Position numbers and translations under genes: made by a program. DNA of 64,000 nucleotides from an uncultured Bacteroidales bacterium. Lineage in GTDB: Bacteria; Bacteroidota; Bacteroidia; Bacteroidales; UBA932. The stretch's first letter is position 1. Each line of letters begins with the position of its first letter. Below the pieces are notes generated by a model. That model saw only the letters and a list, made by a program, of their open reading frames with translations, made no database searches and was not told the DNA's origin. The stretch lies in assembly GCA_900317845.1 (NCBI GenBank), contig ONII01000011.1, positions 47,933-111,932 on the forward strand. The letters are read 5' to 3'. Below are positions 25,258-36,614 of the stretch, in pieces.

Positions 25258-27000
25258 ATGAAAACAAAAGGAATTGTAACCGGTATCGTAAGTAACCTCG
25301 TTACGGTGAAGGTAGACGGTCCCGTTGCAGAAAATGAAATCTGCTACATCACGGCGCAAGGCGTCAGGCTGATGGCAGAGGTCATCAAGGTAAACGGAGA
25401 AAACGCCTCCGTGCAGGTGTTCGAGAGCACCCGCGGCCTCAAGGGCGGGGACGCCGTAGAATTCGAGGGCCGCATGCTGGAAGTGGAGCTGGGCCCCGGC
25501 CTGCTTTCCAGCGTATACGACGGCCTGCAGAACAACCTGGCCACGATGGAAAACGTCTTCCTCCAGCGCGGTGAGTACACTGCCCCCCTGGACCACAAGA
25601 AACTGTGGGCGTTCACCCCGCTCGCCAAACCCGGCGACAAAGTGGAAGCCGCAGACTGGCTGGGAGAGGTAAAGGAAGGCTGGCTGCCCCACAAAATCAT
25701 GGTTCCGTTCTCCTTCAAGGGAACCTACACCGTGAAATCCGTCAAGGAAGCAGGCGAATACACCATTGACACGGTCATGGCCGTCCTGACCAACGAGGAT
25801 GGAGAAGACGTGAAGGTCACCATGACCCAGAGATGGCCCGTGAAGGTAGCCATCAAGGGCTATAAGGAAAAACCGCGTCCCAGCCGCATCATGGAAACGG
25901 GCGTGCGCGTGATAGACACCATGAATCCCATCGCAGAAGGCGGTACGGGCTTTATTCCCGGTCCCTTCGGCTGCGGTAAAACCGTGCTGCAGCACGCCAT
26001 TGCCAAGCAGGGCGACGCCGACGTCATTGTGATGGCCGCCTGCGGTGAGCGTGCCAACGAGGTGGTGGAAATCTTCACCGAGTTCCCGGAGCTCATCGAC
26101 CCGCATACCGGCCGTCACCTGATGGAGCGCACCACCATCATCTGCAATACCTCCAACATGCCGGTGGCCGCCCGTGAGGCGTCCGTGTACACCGCCATGA
26201 CCCTGTGCGAGTATTACCGCGCCATGGGGCTGAAGTGCCTCCTCCTGGCCGACTCCACCTCCCGCTGGGCACAAGCCCTCCGTGAAATGAGTAACCGTAT
26301 GGAAGAACTGCCCGGCGCCGATGCTTTCCCGGTGGACCTTTCCGCCATCATCTCTTCCTTCTATGCCCGTGCGGGCATGGTGGTGCTGAACAACGGCCAA
26401 ACCGGCGCCGTCACCTTTATCGGCACGGTATCCCCTGCCGGCGGCAACCTTAAGGAACCCGTCACGGAGAGCACCAAGAAGGCGGCCCGTTGCTTCTATG
26501 CCCTGGAGCAAAACCGCGCAGACCAAAAACGTTACCCGGCCGTAGGTCCGCTGGATTCCTATTCCAAGTACCTGGACTACCCTGAAATCCGCGACTTCCT
26601 GGACGAGACCATAGAAAAAGGCTGGGTGGACAAAGTGCTTGTTGCCAAGAACATCATCCGCCGCGGCAAAGAGGCCAGCGAGCAAATCAACATCCTGGGC
26701 GACGACGGCGTTCCCATGAGCTATCACGTGGCTTTCTGGAAGAGTGAACTGGTGGACTTCGTGATCCTGCAGCAGGATGCCTTCGACGCCATCGATGCCC
26801 TGTGTCCGCTGGAGCGCCAGCGCTTCATGCTGGACCTCATTCTGGAGATCTGCAACAAGGAGTACGAGTTCGAAGACTTCGAGAAATGCCGCGACTTCTT
26901 CAAACGCCTCATCAACGAGCTCCGTCAGATGAACTATTCCGCCTACGAAAGCGACCAGTTCTGGGCCTACAATGAATCCGTTAAGAAAATGATTGCATAG
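25258..27000 (+). CDS. atpA: V-type ATP synthase catalytic subunit A
   Basis: A 580-residue catalytic A subunit. The Walker A motif GPFGCGKT lies at residues 235-242, the non-homologous bulge region of A subunits precedes it (about 110-190), and the Walker B region reads CLLLADSTSRWAQALREMSNRMEELPG near 325-350, followed by a C-terminal helical domain with QQDAFDAIDA. It hydrolyses or makes ATP in the cytosolic A3B3 head. The start MKTKGIVTGIVSNLVTVKV is the usual A-subunit N-terminus. It is followed two bases after its stop by subunit B. Confidence 0.97.
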   Translation: MKTKGIVTGIVSNLVTVKVDGPVAENEICYITAQGVRLMAEVIKVNGENASVQVFESTRGLKGGDAVEFEGRMLEVELGPGLLSSVYDGLQNNLATMENVFLQRGEYTAPLDHKKLWAFTPLAKPGDKVEAADWLGEVKEGWLPHKIMVPFSFKGTYTVKSVKEAGEYTIDTVMAVLTNEDGEDVKVTMTQRWPVKVAIKGYKEKPRPSRIMETGVRVIDTMNPIAEGGTGFIPGPFGCGKTVLQHAIAKQGDADVIVMAACGERANEVVEIFTEFPELIDPHTGRHLMERTTIICNTSNMPVAAREASVYTAMTLCEYYRAMGLKCLLLADSTSRWAQALREMSNRMEELPGADAFPVDLSAIISSFYARAGMVVLNNGQTGAVTFIGTVSPAGGNLKEPVTESTKKAARCFYALEQNRADQKRYPAVGPLDSYSKYLDYPEIRDFLDETIEKGWVDKVLVAKNIIRRGKEASEQINILGDDGVPMSYHVAFWKSELVDFVILQQDAFDAIDALCPLERQRFMLDLILEICNKEYEFEDFEKCRDFFKRLINELRQMNYSAYESDQFWAYNESVKKMIA

Positions 27001-27002
27001 CT

Positions 27003-28322
27003 ATGGCAACAAAAGCATATCAAAGAATATATACCAAGCTTGAAGGCATTACCAAGGCCACCGTTTCGCTTAAGGCCAAGGGCGTTTCCAACGACGAACT
27101 GGCCGTGGTGGACGGTCGTCTGGCCCAGGTGGTGCGCATCAAGGGGGACACCATCACCCTGCAGGTGTTCTCCGGAACGGAGGGCATCCCCACCAACGCG
27201 GAAGTGGTGTTCCTGGGAGAGCCCCCTACCCTGAAAGTATCCGAGCAGCTCAGCGGCCGCTTCTTCGACGCCTACGGCCACCCCATTGACGGCGGTCCGG
27301 AAATAGACGGCGAGGAGCGCCAGATCGGCGGTCCGTCCGTGAACCCGTACAAGCGTCGCCAGCCCTCGCAGCTCATCCCTACCGGTATCGCCGGCATCGA
27401 CCTTAACAACACGCTGGTTTCCGGCCAGAAGATTCCCTTCTTTGCCGATCCGGACCAGCCGTACAACCAGGTGATGGCGGATGTAGCCCTGCGCGCGGAT
27501 GTAGACAAGATTATCCTGGGCGGCATGGGCCTGTCCAACGACGACTACCTGTTCTTCAAGCACTCGTTTGAGGCCGCAGGCGCCCTGGACAAGATTATCT
27601 GCTTTATCAACACCACGGAGAACCCGCCGGTGGAACGCCTGCTGGTTCCGGATATGGCCCTTACCGCAGCAGAATACTTCGCCGTAGACAAAAATGAGAA
27701 GGTGCTGGTGCTCCTGACAGACATGACCCTCTATGCCGACGCCCTTTCCATCGTGAGCAACCGTATGGACCAAATCCCGTCCAAGGACTCCATGCCGGGT
27801 TCCCTGTACAGCGACCTGGCCAAGATTTACGAGAAAGCCGTGCAGCTGCCCACGGAGGGTTCCATCACCATCATCGCCGTTACCACCCTGAACGACGGCG
27901 ACATCACCCACGCCATCCCGGACAACACGGGTTACATCACGGAAGGGCAGCTGTTCCTGCGTGCCGATTCCGATACGGGCAAGGTCATCATCGACCCGTT
28001 CCGCAGCCTGTCCCGTCTGAAACAGCTGGTGCAGGGCAAGAAGACCCGCGAGGACCACTCGCAGGTGATGAACGCCTCCGTCCGTCTGTACGCCGACGCC
28101 CAGAACGCCAAAACCAAGCTGGAGAACGGCTTCGACCTGTCGGACTACGACCACCGCTGCCTGGCGTACGCCAAAGACTACGCCCGGGAGCTCCTGGCCA
28201 TTGACGTTAACATTGGCATCACAGAAATGCTGGATACCGCCTGGAAGCTGTTCGCCAAGCACTTCAGCCCGGCGGAAACCGGTATCAAACAGGCACTTGT
28301 AGACAAATACTGGGTTAAATAA
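27003..28322 (+). CDS. atpB: V-type ATP synthase subunit B
   Basis: A 439-residue regulatory/non-catalytic B subunit. It begins ATKAYQRIYTKLEGITKATV and includes IDLNNTLVSGQKIPFFADP near residues 136-155 in place of a Walker A motif, as expected for B subunits, and LVLLTDMTLYADALSIVSNRMDQIPSKD near 235-262. It alternates with A in the cytosolic head. Its stop overlaps the ATG of subunit D (TAATG), so the stoichiometry may be set partly by translational coupling. Confidence 0.96.
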   Translation: MATKAYQRIYTKLEGITKATVSLKAKGVSNDELAVVDGRLAQVVRIKGDTITLQVFSGTEGIPTNAEVVFLGEPPTLKVSEQLSGRFFDAYGHPIDGGPEIDGEERQIGGPSVNPYKRRQPSQLIPTGIAGIDLNNTLVSGQKIPFFADPDQPYNQVMADVALRADVDKIILGGMGLSNDDYLFFKHSFEAAGALDKIICFINTTENPPVERLLVPDMALTAAEYFAVDKNEKVLVLLTDMTLYADALSIVSNRMDQIPSKDSMPGSLYSDLAKIYEKAVQLPTEGSITIIAVTTLNDGDITHAIPDNTGYITEGQLFLRADSDTGKVIIDPFRSLSRLKQLVQGKKTREDHSQVMNASVRLYADAQNAKTKLENGFDLSDYDHRCLAYAKDYARELLAIDVNIGITEMLDTAWKLFAKHFSPAETGIKQALVDKYWVK

Positions 28323-28929
28323 TGGCCATCAAATTCCAATACAACAAAACCTCGCTGACGGAAATGGGCAAGCAGCTCAAAGTCCGGCAGAGGGCTCTCC
28401 CTACCCTTCAGAACAAGGAGAGCGCCCTCCGTCTGGAAGTGCGCAAGGCCAAGGCAGACAGCGAGCGTTTACTCAGTGAGTTGGAAGAAGCCTTGCAGCG
28501 TTACGATTACCTGGCGGCCCTGTGGAACGAATTCGAACCGGGCCTGATTGCCATCACGGATGTGGACCTGTACACCAAAAAGGTAGCGGGCGTGAAAACC
28601 CCCGCCCTGGGAGAAATTCACTACGAAATCAAGCCCTTCAATGCCTTTGTCAAACCGGCCTGGTACGCAGACGGGGTGGCCATCCTCAAGGAACTGAGCC
28701 GCCTGGGCATTGAGAGCGAAGTATATCTGGAAAAGGCCCGCATCCTGGACTACCAGCGCAAAAAGACCACCCAGAAGGTGAACCTGTACGAGAAAGTACA
28801 AATCCCCGGTTACCGGGAAGCCATCCGCAAAATCAAACGCTACATGGAAGACGAAGAGAACCTGTCCAAGGCATCTTCCAAAATTGTTAAAAACCGTCAC
28901 GCAGAGGAAGAGGAGGCCTCAGAGCAAGT

Positions 28930-28933
<4 letters not shown>
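28322..28933 (+). CDS. atpD: V-type ATP synthase subunit D (central rotor)
   Basis: A 203-residue subunit D, the rotor shaft inside the A3B3 ring. Most of the sequence is long amphipathic helix at both ends (ALRLEVRKAKADSERLLSELEEAL near residues 36-60 and the C-terminal KINLYEKVQIPGYREAIRKIKRYMED-like segment near 157-182). The family signature PGYREAIRKIKRYMEDEE is clear. Start overlaps the B stop and its stop overlaps the subunit I start by 4 bases. No subunit F gene, the usual rotor partner, is found in the operon. Confidence 0.93.
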
Positions 28934-31150
<2,217 letters not shown>

Positions 31151-31182
31151 GGCGCTCTCCACAGCATAAAAAATAGAACTCT

Positions 31183-32718
31183 ATGAGAAAACTTGTAAGC
31201 ATCTTTACCATGGCCGCCCTGCTGGCGGTCCTGGTACCGGCCTGCGACAAAACCACGCCGGAAAACAGGGACGGGAAAGACGACTCCGGAAAAACAGACC
31301 CCACCCCCACTCCCACCCCTTCCGCCAAAGCAGACTATACCATCCTGTATTATGGGATCGGCGGCGGTAACCTGGATATCGGTGACGAAGACACCATCAA
31401 GGATATGGCCCAGGCCCTTGACGGGGAAAACTGCAATGTCCGCATCGTTACGCAGTATAAATATTCCAGCGAAGAGGGAGTAGCCGCAAAAGAGAAAGCA
31501 ATGAACTTCAAGATCAGCGGCGAGCCGGGAACTGTTTATCGCTACGAGATAACGCCCTCCATCCTTGCCCCTAAAGGCTCCAACTGCCATCTGACGCTTC
31601 CTAAAGATTCCAAGTTCGCCGGTGCAGATTATAAGATGTTTGCCCCGGAAAACATCTCGTCCTTTATCAAATATGCGGTAGAAAAAGCACCCGCCAGCCA
31701 GTATCTCTTCTTTGTCACCGGCCACGGAGACGGCTACAACCTGGCAGCGGATATTCCGCTCACCAAAACCACCGCTTCAGACGAGAATTTTGAGGACAAT
31801 CCCGGCATCAGCATGTACCAAATCAAGGAAGGCATCAGACAATCCGGCGTTCAGCTGGCCTTGCTGGGCTATCAATCCTGCGAGATGGGCCAGATTGAGG
31901 TCATCTCCGAGCTCCAGGGAGCCGCCAGTTACATCATGGCTTCCGGACACACCATCAGCGATTTTGGCTACAAAGACATGATTGAGGCCATGCGGGACAG
32001 TGACCCCTTTAAAACCGCTCTTGAGGACCTTGCCAGAGGCAGCCTGAACGAAAACCTTCCCCAGGAGGGCGGCAACGCGAACTTCCACGTCACGGACATG
32101 GAAAAACTGCCTGCCTTCCTTGGCGCCTTGAAGGAGATCACCACCTACCTGTGTGCCAACAAGCTGGACAACGAAAAAGGCTATCTTGCCGCCGCCGCAA
32201 AGACCTATCAGTACGATAAAGAGGAAAACAAGTTCGACCTGTACGACTACCTGTACTTCCTGGGCAAAGAAGTATATAGCAAGGACCAGAACTACCTCAA
32301 TCTCCTGGAAAAGGTAAAAGCGGCGTTGGAACAGGCCCAGCCCATTCACTACAATTCCCTGGAATGCAAAGGTGACCAATACTACGACAACCTCAGCTAC
32401 TCCGTATGCCTGGGTGCCCAGGGTTACCTGGTAGACTACACCGATAAAGGACGCAAGCAGCAGGCCATTGACAAAAACGGCACCAGCTACAGCCTTGTAA
32501 ATAACGTGGTCGATACAAGCAAGCCCATCAAGACCGACGCAAATAACGCATGGGACAAGACCTACAACCTCACCACCTTTGACAAAACCGTAGGCTGGAG
32601 CAAATGGTTCGCTGTGAACCCGGCTTTCCCCCGCAACAATCCGCCCTTCTACAACTACCAGACTCCGGACGAGCCCGTTGACGACGACGACGATGAAGGA
32701 GACGAGGGAGATGAATAA
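31183..32718 (+). CDS. Clostripain-family (C11) cysteine peptidase lipoprotein
   Basis: A 511-residue secreted peptidase of family C11. The N-terminus MRKLVSIFTMAALLAVLVPAC gives a lipobox, with a low-complexity Pro/Thr linker (DPTPTPTPS) after it. The catalytic His is H181 in VTGHGDGYNL and the catalytic Cys is C233 in GYQSCEMGQIEV, the expected C11 pair. Clostripain-type enzymes cleave after Arg or Lys and Bacteroides homologues (fragipain) activate toxins and commensal proteins, but no partner is seen here. The C-terminus is a run of Asp/Glu, unusual but harmless. It probably sits on the outer membrane. It is followed by the S37 peptidase gene. Confidence 0.87.
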   Translation: MRKLVSIFTMAALLAVLVPACDKTTPENRDGKDDSGKTDPTPTPTPSAKADYTILYYGIGGGNLDIGDEDTIKDMAQALDGENCNVRIVTQYKYSSEEGVAAKEKAMNFKISGEPGTVYRYEITPSILAPKGSNCHLTLPKDSKFAGADYKMFAPENISSFIKYAVEKAPASQYLFFVTGHGDGYNLAADIPLTKTTASDENFEDNPGISMYQIKEGIRQSGVQLALLGYQSCEMGQIEVISELQGAASYIMASGHTISDFGYKDMIEAMRDSDPFKTALEDLARGSLNENLPQEGGNANFHVTDMEKLPAFLGALKEITTYLCANKLDNEKGYLAAAAKTYQYDKEENKFDLYDYLYFLGKEVYSKDQNYLNLLEKVKAALEQAQPIHYNSLECKGDQYYDNLSYSVCLGAQGYLVDYTDKGRKQQAIDKNGTSYSLVNNVVDTSKPIKTDANNAWDKTYNLTTFDKTVGWSKWFAVNPAFPRNNPPFYNYQTPDEPVDDDDDEGDEGDE

Positions 32719-32736
32719 TCCTTTCATCCACTGCGT

Positions 32737-34080
32737 ATGAAAAAAATTCTCCTCACTTTAACCCTGGCCCTGTGCATCACAGGCCAGGGTTTTGCGCAAC
32801 CCCTTCGCGACAAACTGCGCGCGGTTCCCCAGATAGAAAACCTCAAAGCCAATCCCGGTGGAACGGAGTACGGTTTCAAAGAAAGCTATACCTTTACCTT
32901 TAAGCAGCCGATAGACCACCAAAACCCCGGTACGGGCAGCTTTAAACAGTTTGGCGTCATCTGCTTTCAGGGCTTTGACAAGCCCACCGTATTCTACACC
33001 CGCGGTTACGAGCACAACGGCTTCGCCGAGAATCCCGCCAACGACCTGGCAGACAACCTGGACGCCAACGTGGTGTACATGGAGCACCGCTATTACGGCC
33101 AATCCAAAGTAAGCGGAGACCCCAAGTGGAAGTACCTCACCATCCGGCAGGCCTGCGACGACCTGCATGCCATTTTCCAGGCCCTGAAGCCTGTCCTCCC
33201 GGAAGGCTGGGTGAGCACCGGTACCAGCAAGGATGGCAACACCGCCGTCTTCTACAGCTACTTCTATCCGGACGACATGAACGTGGTGACCGCCTTCTGC
33301 GCCCCTTTCCAGACCACCTATCTGGACGAGCGCGTGGGTCGCTATGTGCTGCAAAGCTGTGGCACGGAAGCGGAACGTGCCCGCATGCACGCCCTCCTGA
33401 ACCGCATGCTCACGGAAGACTTCCACGAGAAATACTGTAAATACGAGATGAAGAAGGAAGGCCTCTCCGAAGACGAATGCACGTCCTATTCCTCCTATGT
33501 CAAGGGGACGCTGAACACCTTCTTCAGCCTGTTTGCAGACTACTCCGCCCACGACCGTGCCCTGCTCATGCCCTCGGAAAGCGCCAGCGACGAAAAGCTG
33601 CTGACCTTCCGCTACGATGACCTGGACGACCAACTTTCCCGCAAGCAGAAAAAAGGCAATGACGCGAGCGACGAGCAGCAGGCGTACAACGACTACCTGT
33701 ACACCATCCAGTGTCTCAAAGAGTACGGCACCTTCACCTACCCCTACCAGGAGCTTTCCGTGCTTGATGGGACGATGTTTGACCGCGCCTATGCGGAAGA
33801 TCCTTCCGTGGAAGAAAAAGACGAATGGCTCATTGGCAAATTCGATGGCAGCGTAAGCAAGGCCGTATTAGAGAAGTTCCTGCCCACTACCCACATTCCC
33901 ATCCTGCTGGTATACGCACACAATGACCCGTGGACGGCCGGCAAGCCCACCAAAGTGAGCAGCTCGGTGAAAATGCTTATTAGCAAGGTCGGCGGACACG
34001 ATGACTGTATCAACAACCCCGACTACTACCCGGAGTCCCTGCGCGACGAAATTGTAAGCTTTGTTTCCTGCAACCTCTAA
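32737..34080 (+). CDS. Secreted serine peptidase, S37 family (tripeptidyl aminopeptidase-like)
   Basis: A 447-residue secreted peptidase with signal peptide MKKILLTLTLALCITGQGFAQ. The alpha/beta hydrolase landmarks are VYMEHRYYGQS near residue 110, the nucleophile S164 in STGTSKDGNTAV, a likely acid in YAHNDPWTAG and the His in GGHDDC near the C-terminus. The elbow is the S37 form, though the usual GxSKGG reads GTSKDG here. Family S37/S28 enzymes remove peptides from N-termini, often after proline. It pairs with the C11 peptidase upstream and could finish small peptides for the POT-type transporter. The last four bases overlap the convergent yggS stop. Confidence 0.83.
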   Translation: MKKILLTLTLALCITGQGFAQPLRDKLRAVPQIENLKANPGGTEYGFKESYTFTFKQPIDHQNPGTGSFKQFGVICFQGFDKPTVFYTRGYEHNGFAENPANDLADNLDANVVYMEHRYYGQSKVSGDPKWKYLTIRQACDDLHAIFQALKPVLPEGWVSTGTSKDGNTAVFYSYFYPDDMNVVTAFCAPFQTTYLDERVGRYVLQSCGTEAERARMHALLNRMLTEDFHEKYCKYEMKKEGLSEDECTSYSSYVKGTLNTFFSLFADYSAHDRALLMPSESASDEKLLTFRYDDLDDQLSRKQKKGNDASDEQQAYNDYLYTIQCLKEYGTFTYPYQELSVLDGTMFDRAYAEDPSVEEKDEWLIGKFDGSVSKAVLEKFLPTTHIPILLVYAHNDPWTAGKPTKVSSSVKMLISKVGGHDDCINNPDYYPESLRDEIVSFVSCNL

Positions 34081-34727
34081 TATTCGCGGGGACCAAAGAT
34101 ATCGGTGCCAATCCGCACCATGGTAGCCCCATGCTGCACGGCAAGCGGCCAGTCCCCGGACATCCCGATAGACAGCGTATCAAAGTCTTCCATCCCGGAG
34201 GCTTTGATTCGTTTATACAGCGCCTCTATCCGGGCAAACTCCCCTTCCACCTGCGCCCTGTCCTCCGTATGGGACGCCATGCCCATGAGGCCCCGGATCC
34301 GAATAGATTCTTCGCTACGCTCAGAATGACAGAGGGAAAGGATTTCGTCTTCGGTGAAGCCTTGCTTGGTTTCTTCAGCGCCCAGGTGGAGTTCCAGGAG
34401 AACGTCGATGACCTTGTTGTGGGCGACAGCCCAGGCGGAGATGGCCTGCAGCAGATGCAGGGAATCTACGGACTGCACCAGGGAAACATAGGGCAGTACC
34501 AGCTTGAGCTTATTGGTTTGCAGATGGCCGATGAAATGCCACTGCACGTCTGCGGGCATCTGAGGGACCTTGGCGGCAAGCTCCTGCGGTCGGCTTTCCG
34601 CAAACACCCGCTGCCCGGCGTTATACGCCTCCATCAGGCGTTCCACGGGATGAAATTTGGAAACTGCCACCAGGGTAACATCTGATGGCAGTTTACTGTT
34701 GATTTCGTGTAAATTGTCTTTTATCAT
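34077..34727 (-). CDS. YggS family pyridoxal phosphate homeostasis protein, with in-frame repeat
   Basis: A 216-residue YggS/PLPBP homologue: a single TIM-barrel domain that binds PLP and keeps cellular B6 balanced. The PLP lysine is K24 in LVAVSKFHP, FIGHLQTNK lies at 65-73, RIRGLMGM at 143-150, and the C-terminal LSIGMSGDWPLAVQHGATMVRIGTDIFG is typical. Residues 133-141 (CHSERSEES) are not family sequence; they translate the dispersed repeat TGTCATTCTGAGCGTAGCGAAGAATCT at 34305-34331, inserted in the loop before RIRGLMG. The reading frame is intact, so the protein is likely functional. The gene is directly downstream of yidC on the same strand and convergent with the S37 peptidase. Confidence 0.92.
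   Translation of the reverse strand: MIKDNLHEINSKLPSDVTLVAVSKFHPVERLMEAYNAGQRVFAESRPQELAAKVPQMPADVQWHFIGHLQTNKLKLVLPYVSLVQSVDSLHLLQAISAWAVAHNKVIDVLLELHLGAEETKQGFTEDEILSLCHSERSEESIRIRGLMGMASHTEDRAQVEGEFARIEALYKRIKASGMEDFDTLSIGMSGDWPLAVQHGATMVRIGTDIFGPREY
34305..34331 (-). repeat. Dispersed palindromic repeat unit inside yggS
   Basis: A single half-unit, TGTCATTCTGAGCGTAGC... on the coding (minus) strand, encodes CHSERSEES in frame. The same core is found at 14433 in the OadG-like gene, which it enters in a different frame. Confidence 0.85.
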
Positions 34728-36611
34728 TTAGCGTTTCTTCCCCCTCTGTTTTTCCATCTCGCGCTGCATCTTCTGGGCTTCTTCCAGGCGCTGCTGCCAC
34801 TTGCTCTTGGGAGCGGGCTTGCCGCTGGCTTCCGCCGCCCTCACCTTGTCCAGCACCTCCTGCGGATTCACAATCCACTTGCGGATAACGAAGGTTTCCA
34901 GCATGGTGATAAGGTTGCTCAGGAGGTAATAGTAACTCAGGCCACTGGAGAGGTTGTTACAGATGAAGAACATCATGATGGGCATCATGTACAGGCTCAT
35001 GGCCTGCATCATCTTGGCGTTGGGGTCGTTTCCCGTTGCCTGCTGCGACATGGTGATCTTGGAGTAGAAGAACATGGAGACAGCCATCAGGAGGGCGAAC
35101 AGACTGATATGGTCCATGCCCAGGATGCTGGTGCCCCAATGGATGACATCGTCATAGGCGCTCAGGTCCTCCGCCCACAGGAAGTGCTGCTGACGCAGTT
35201 GGATGGAGGCCGGGAAGAAGCGGAACATGGCCCAGAGGATAGGCATCTGCAGGAGCATGGGCAGGCAGCCGCCCATGGGCGACACCCCAGCCCTGCGGTA
35301 CAGCTCCATGGTTACCTGCTGCTTCTTCATGGCATCCTCTTGCTTGGGGTACTTGGCATTGATTATCTCCATGTAGGGCTTCAGGGCCTGCATTTTGGCG
35401 CTGGAAGAGTAGCTCTTATAGGCGAACGGGAGCACCACAATCTTGATGAAAATGGTCATCAGGAGGATGATGATGCCGTAGCTGGAGATAAACTTGCTCA
35501 GCCAGTCGAACAGCGGAATAATCACGTATTTAGTAAATACGCCGATAATCTTACCACCCAGCGGAATCACCTTTTCATAGGCGTGTCCGTAGGCCTTGAG
35601 GCCCTTATAGTCGTTGGGGCCGAAGTAGAACTCGAAGGGAACGTCTATACGCTCTGCATTAGGCGTGATATCGGCCCGCATGAGAGCGCGGCAGTGCATG
35701 AGGTCCTGGCCCGTCTTGGGCAGGAAGTCAATCTTGAACTCGCCATAGCTGAAGTTCCCGGGGGCACGCATGATGGCGCTGAAGAACTGCTGCTGGAAAG
35801 CGAACCACTCAATGTTGTTGTTGAAGCGCTTCTCTCCCCCACGTCCGTTGCCGATATTCGCCGGCTTATTGTCGTCCGGGAAATAGTAATTCAGGCGGGA
35901 GTACTGGGTTTCGTTCTTATAGCCTTTCTCCATGCGCGGGATGATGGCGTCGAAGTCCACGTCCACGCTGCTCACGTTACGGGGAATCAGATGGCCCATG
36001 CCCACCAGGGACAGGGTTTCATTCACCGAGTAGGAGTCCTTGACCAGGGTGTACTTTTGCTCGATATAGCCACCGTCAGCAAAAGGCAGCCGCATCACCA
36101 CCGTGCTGTCCGAAGAAGCCTCCGGAACATACTGGAAGGTGAATTTACGCGTATCTACTGCCGTAGGGGCATATACCACATAACCCAGCTGGGATTTTTC
36201 TCCCTGCAGCAGGTACAGCGGCTCCTGCGAATAGGTGAGATAATCCTTCACCTTTACGGAGTACGGCTGACCGCCACGGGTGGTAAAGACCACCTGCAGC
36301 TTGTTGTTTTCCAGGGTGATAAGCTGTGCCTCCGCACGGGCGGCGGCATTCAGCGAAGAGTCGGAATAGACCGGGGCGACAGGGGCCTGAGGTGCAGCAG
36401 TAATCGCTTCATCCACAGCGGCAGCGGCCTCCGGATGTTCCGCCCGCCAGATGCTGTCCTGCTGCCACTGGGCATAGGCCTCGGCGGCGGCAATGGAATC
36501 CAACTGGGCCTGATAGGCCCTCTGTTTGGCAACTTGACGGCTCTGGTACCCGAAGAACCCCATCATGATGAGGAAAATCAGGACAAAGCCGATGATTGAA
36601 TTCTTGTCCAT
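34728..36611 (-). CDS. yidC: Membrane protein insertase YidC
   Basis: A 627-residue YidC/Oxa1/Alb3 insertase of the long Gram-negative type. It has an N-terminal helix (SIIGFVLIFLIMMGFFGYQS), a coiled, Ala/Glu-rich stretch to about residue 95, a large periplasmic beta domain (about 95-350), then the conserved five-helix core with IIPLFDWLSKFISSYGIIILLMT and GGCLPMLLQMPILWAMFRFF near residue 462. The C-terminal tail is Lys/Arg-rich (KMQREMEKQRGKKR), consistent with ribosome contact. It inserts inner-membrane proteins alone or with Sec. It lies between the DUF349 gene and yggS with no intergenic gap to the latter. Confidence 0.97.
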   Translation of the reverse strand: MDKNSIIGFVLIFLIMMGFFGYQSRQVAKQRAYQAQLDSIAAAEAYAQWQQDSIWRAEHPEAAAAVDEAITAAPQAPVAPVYSDSSLNAAARAEAQLITLENNKLQVVFTTRGGQPYSVKVKDYLTYSQEPLYLLQGEKSQLGYVVYAPTAVDTRKFTFQYVPEASSDSTVVMRLPFADGGYIEQKYTLVKDSYSVNETLSLVGMGHLIPRNVSSVDVDFDAIIPRMEKGYKNETQYSRLNYYFPDDNKPANIGNGRGGEKRFNNNIEWFAFQQQFFSAIMRAPGNFSYGEFKIDFLPKTGQDLMHCRALMRADITPNAERIDVPFEFYFGPNDYKGLKAYGHAYEKVIPLGGKIIGVFTKYVIIPLFDWLSKFISSYGIIILLMTIFIKIVVLPFAYKSYSSSAKMQALKPYMEIINAKYPKQEDAMKKQQVTMELYRRAGVSPMGGCLPMLLQMPILWAMFRFFPASIQLRQQHFLWAEDLSAYDDVIHWGTSILGMDHISLFALLMAVSMFFYSKITMSQQATGNDPNAKMMQAMSLYMMPIMMFFICNNLSSGLSYYYLLSNLITMLETFVIRKWIVNPQEVLDKVRAAEASGKPAPKSKWQQRLEEAQKMQREMEKQRGKKR

Positions 36612-36614
36612 ACG

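Noticed and set aside
25219..26727. 502-codon open frame antisense to V-ATPase subunit A
   Set aside because: His/Gly/Val-rich shadow translation with no start context or domain; subunit A on the other strand is certain.
35109..36599. 496-codon open frame antisense to yidC
   Set aside because: Shadow of YidC in another frame; no motif, no promoter.
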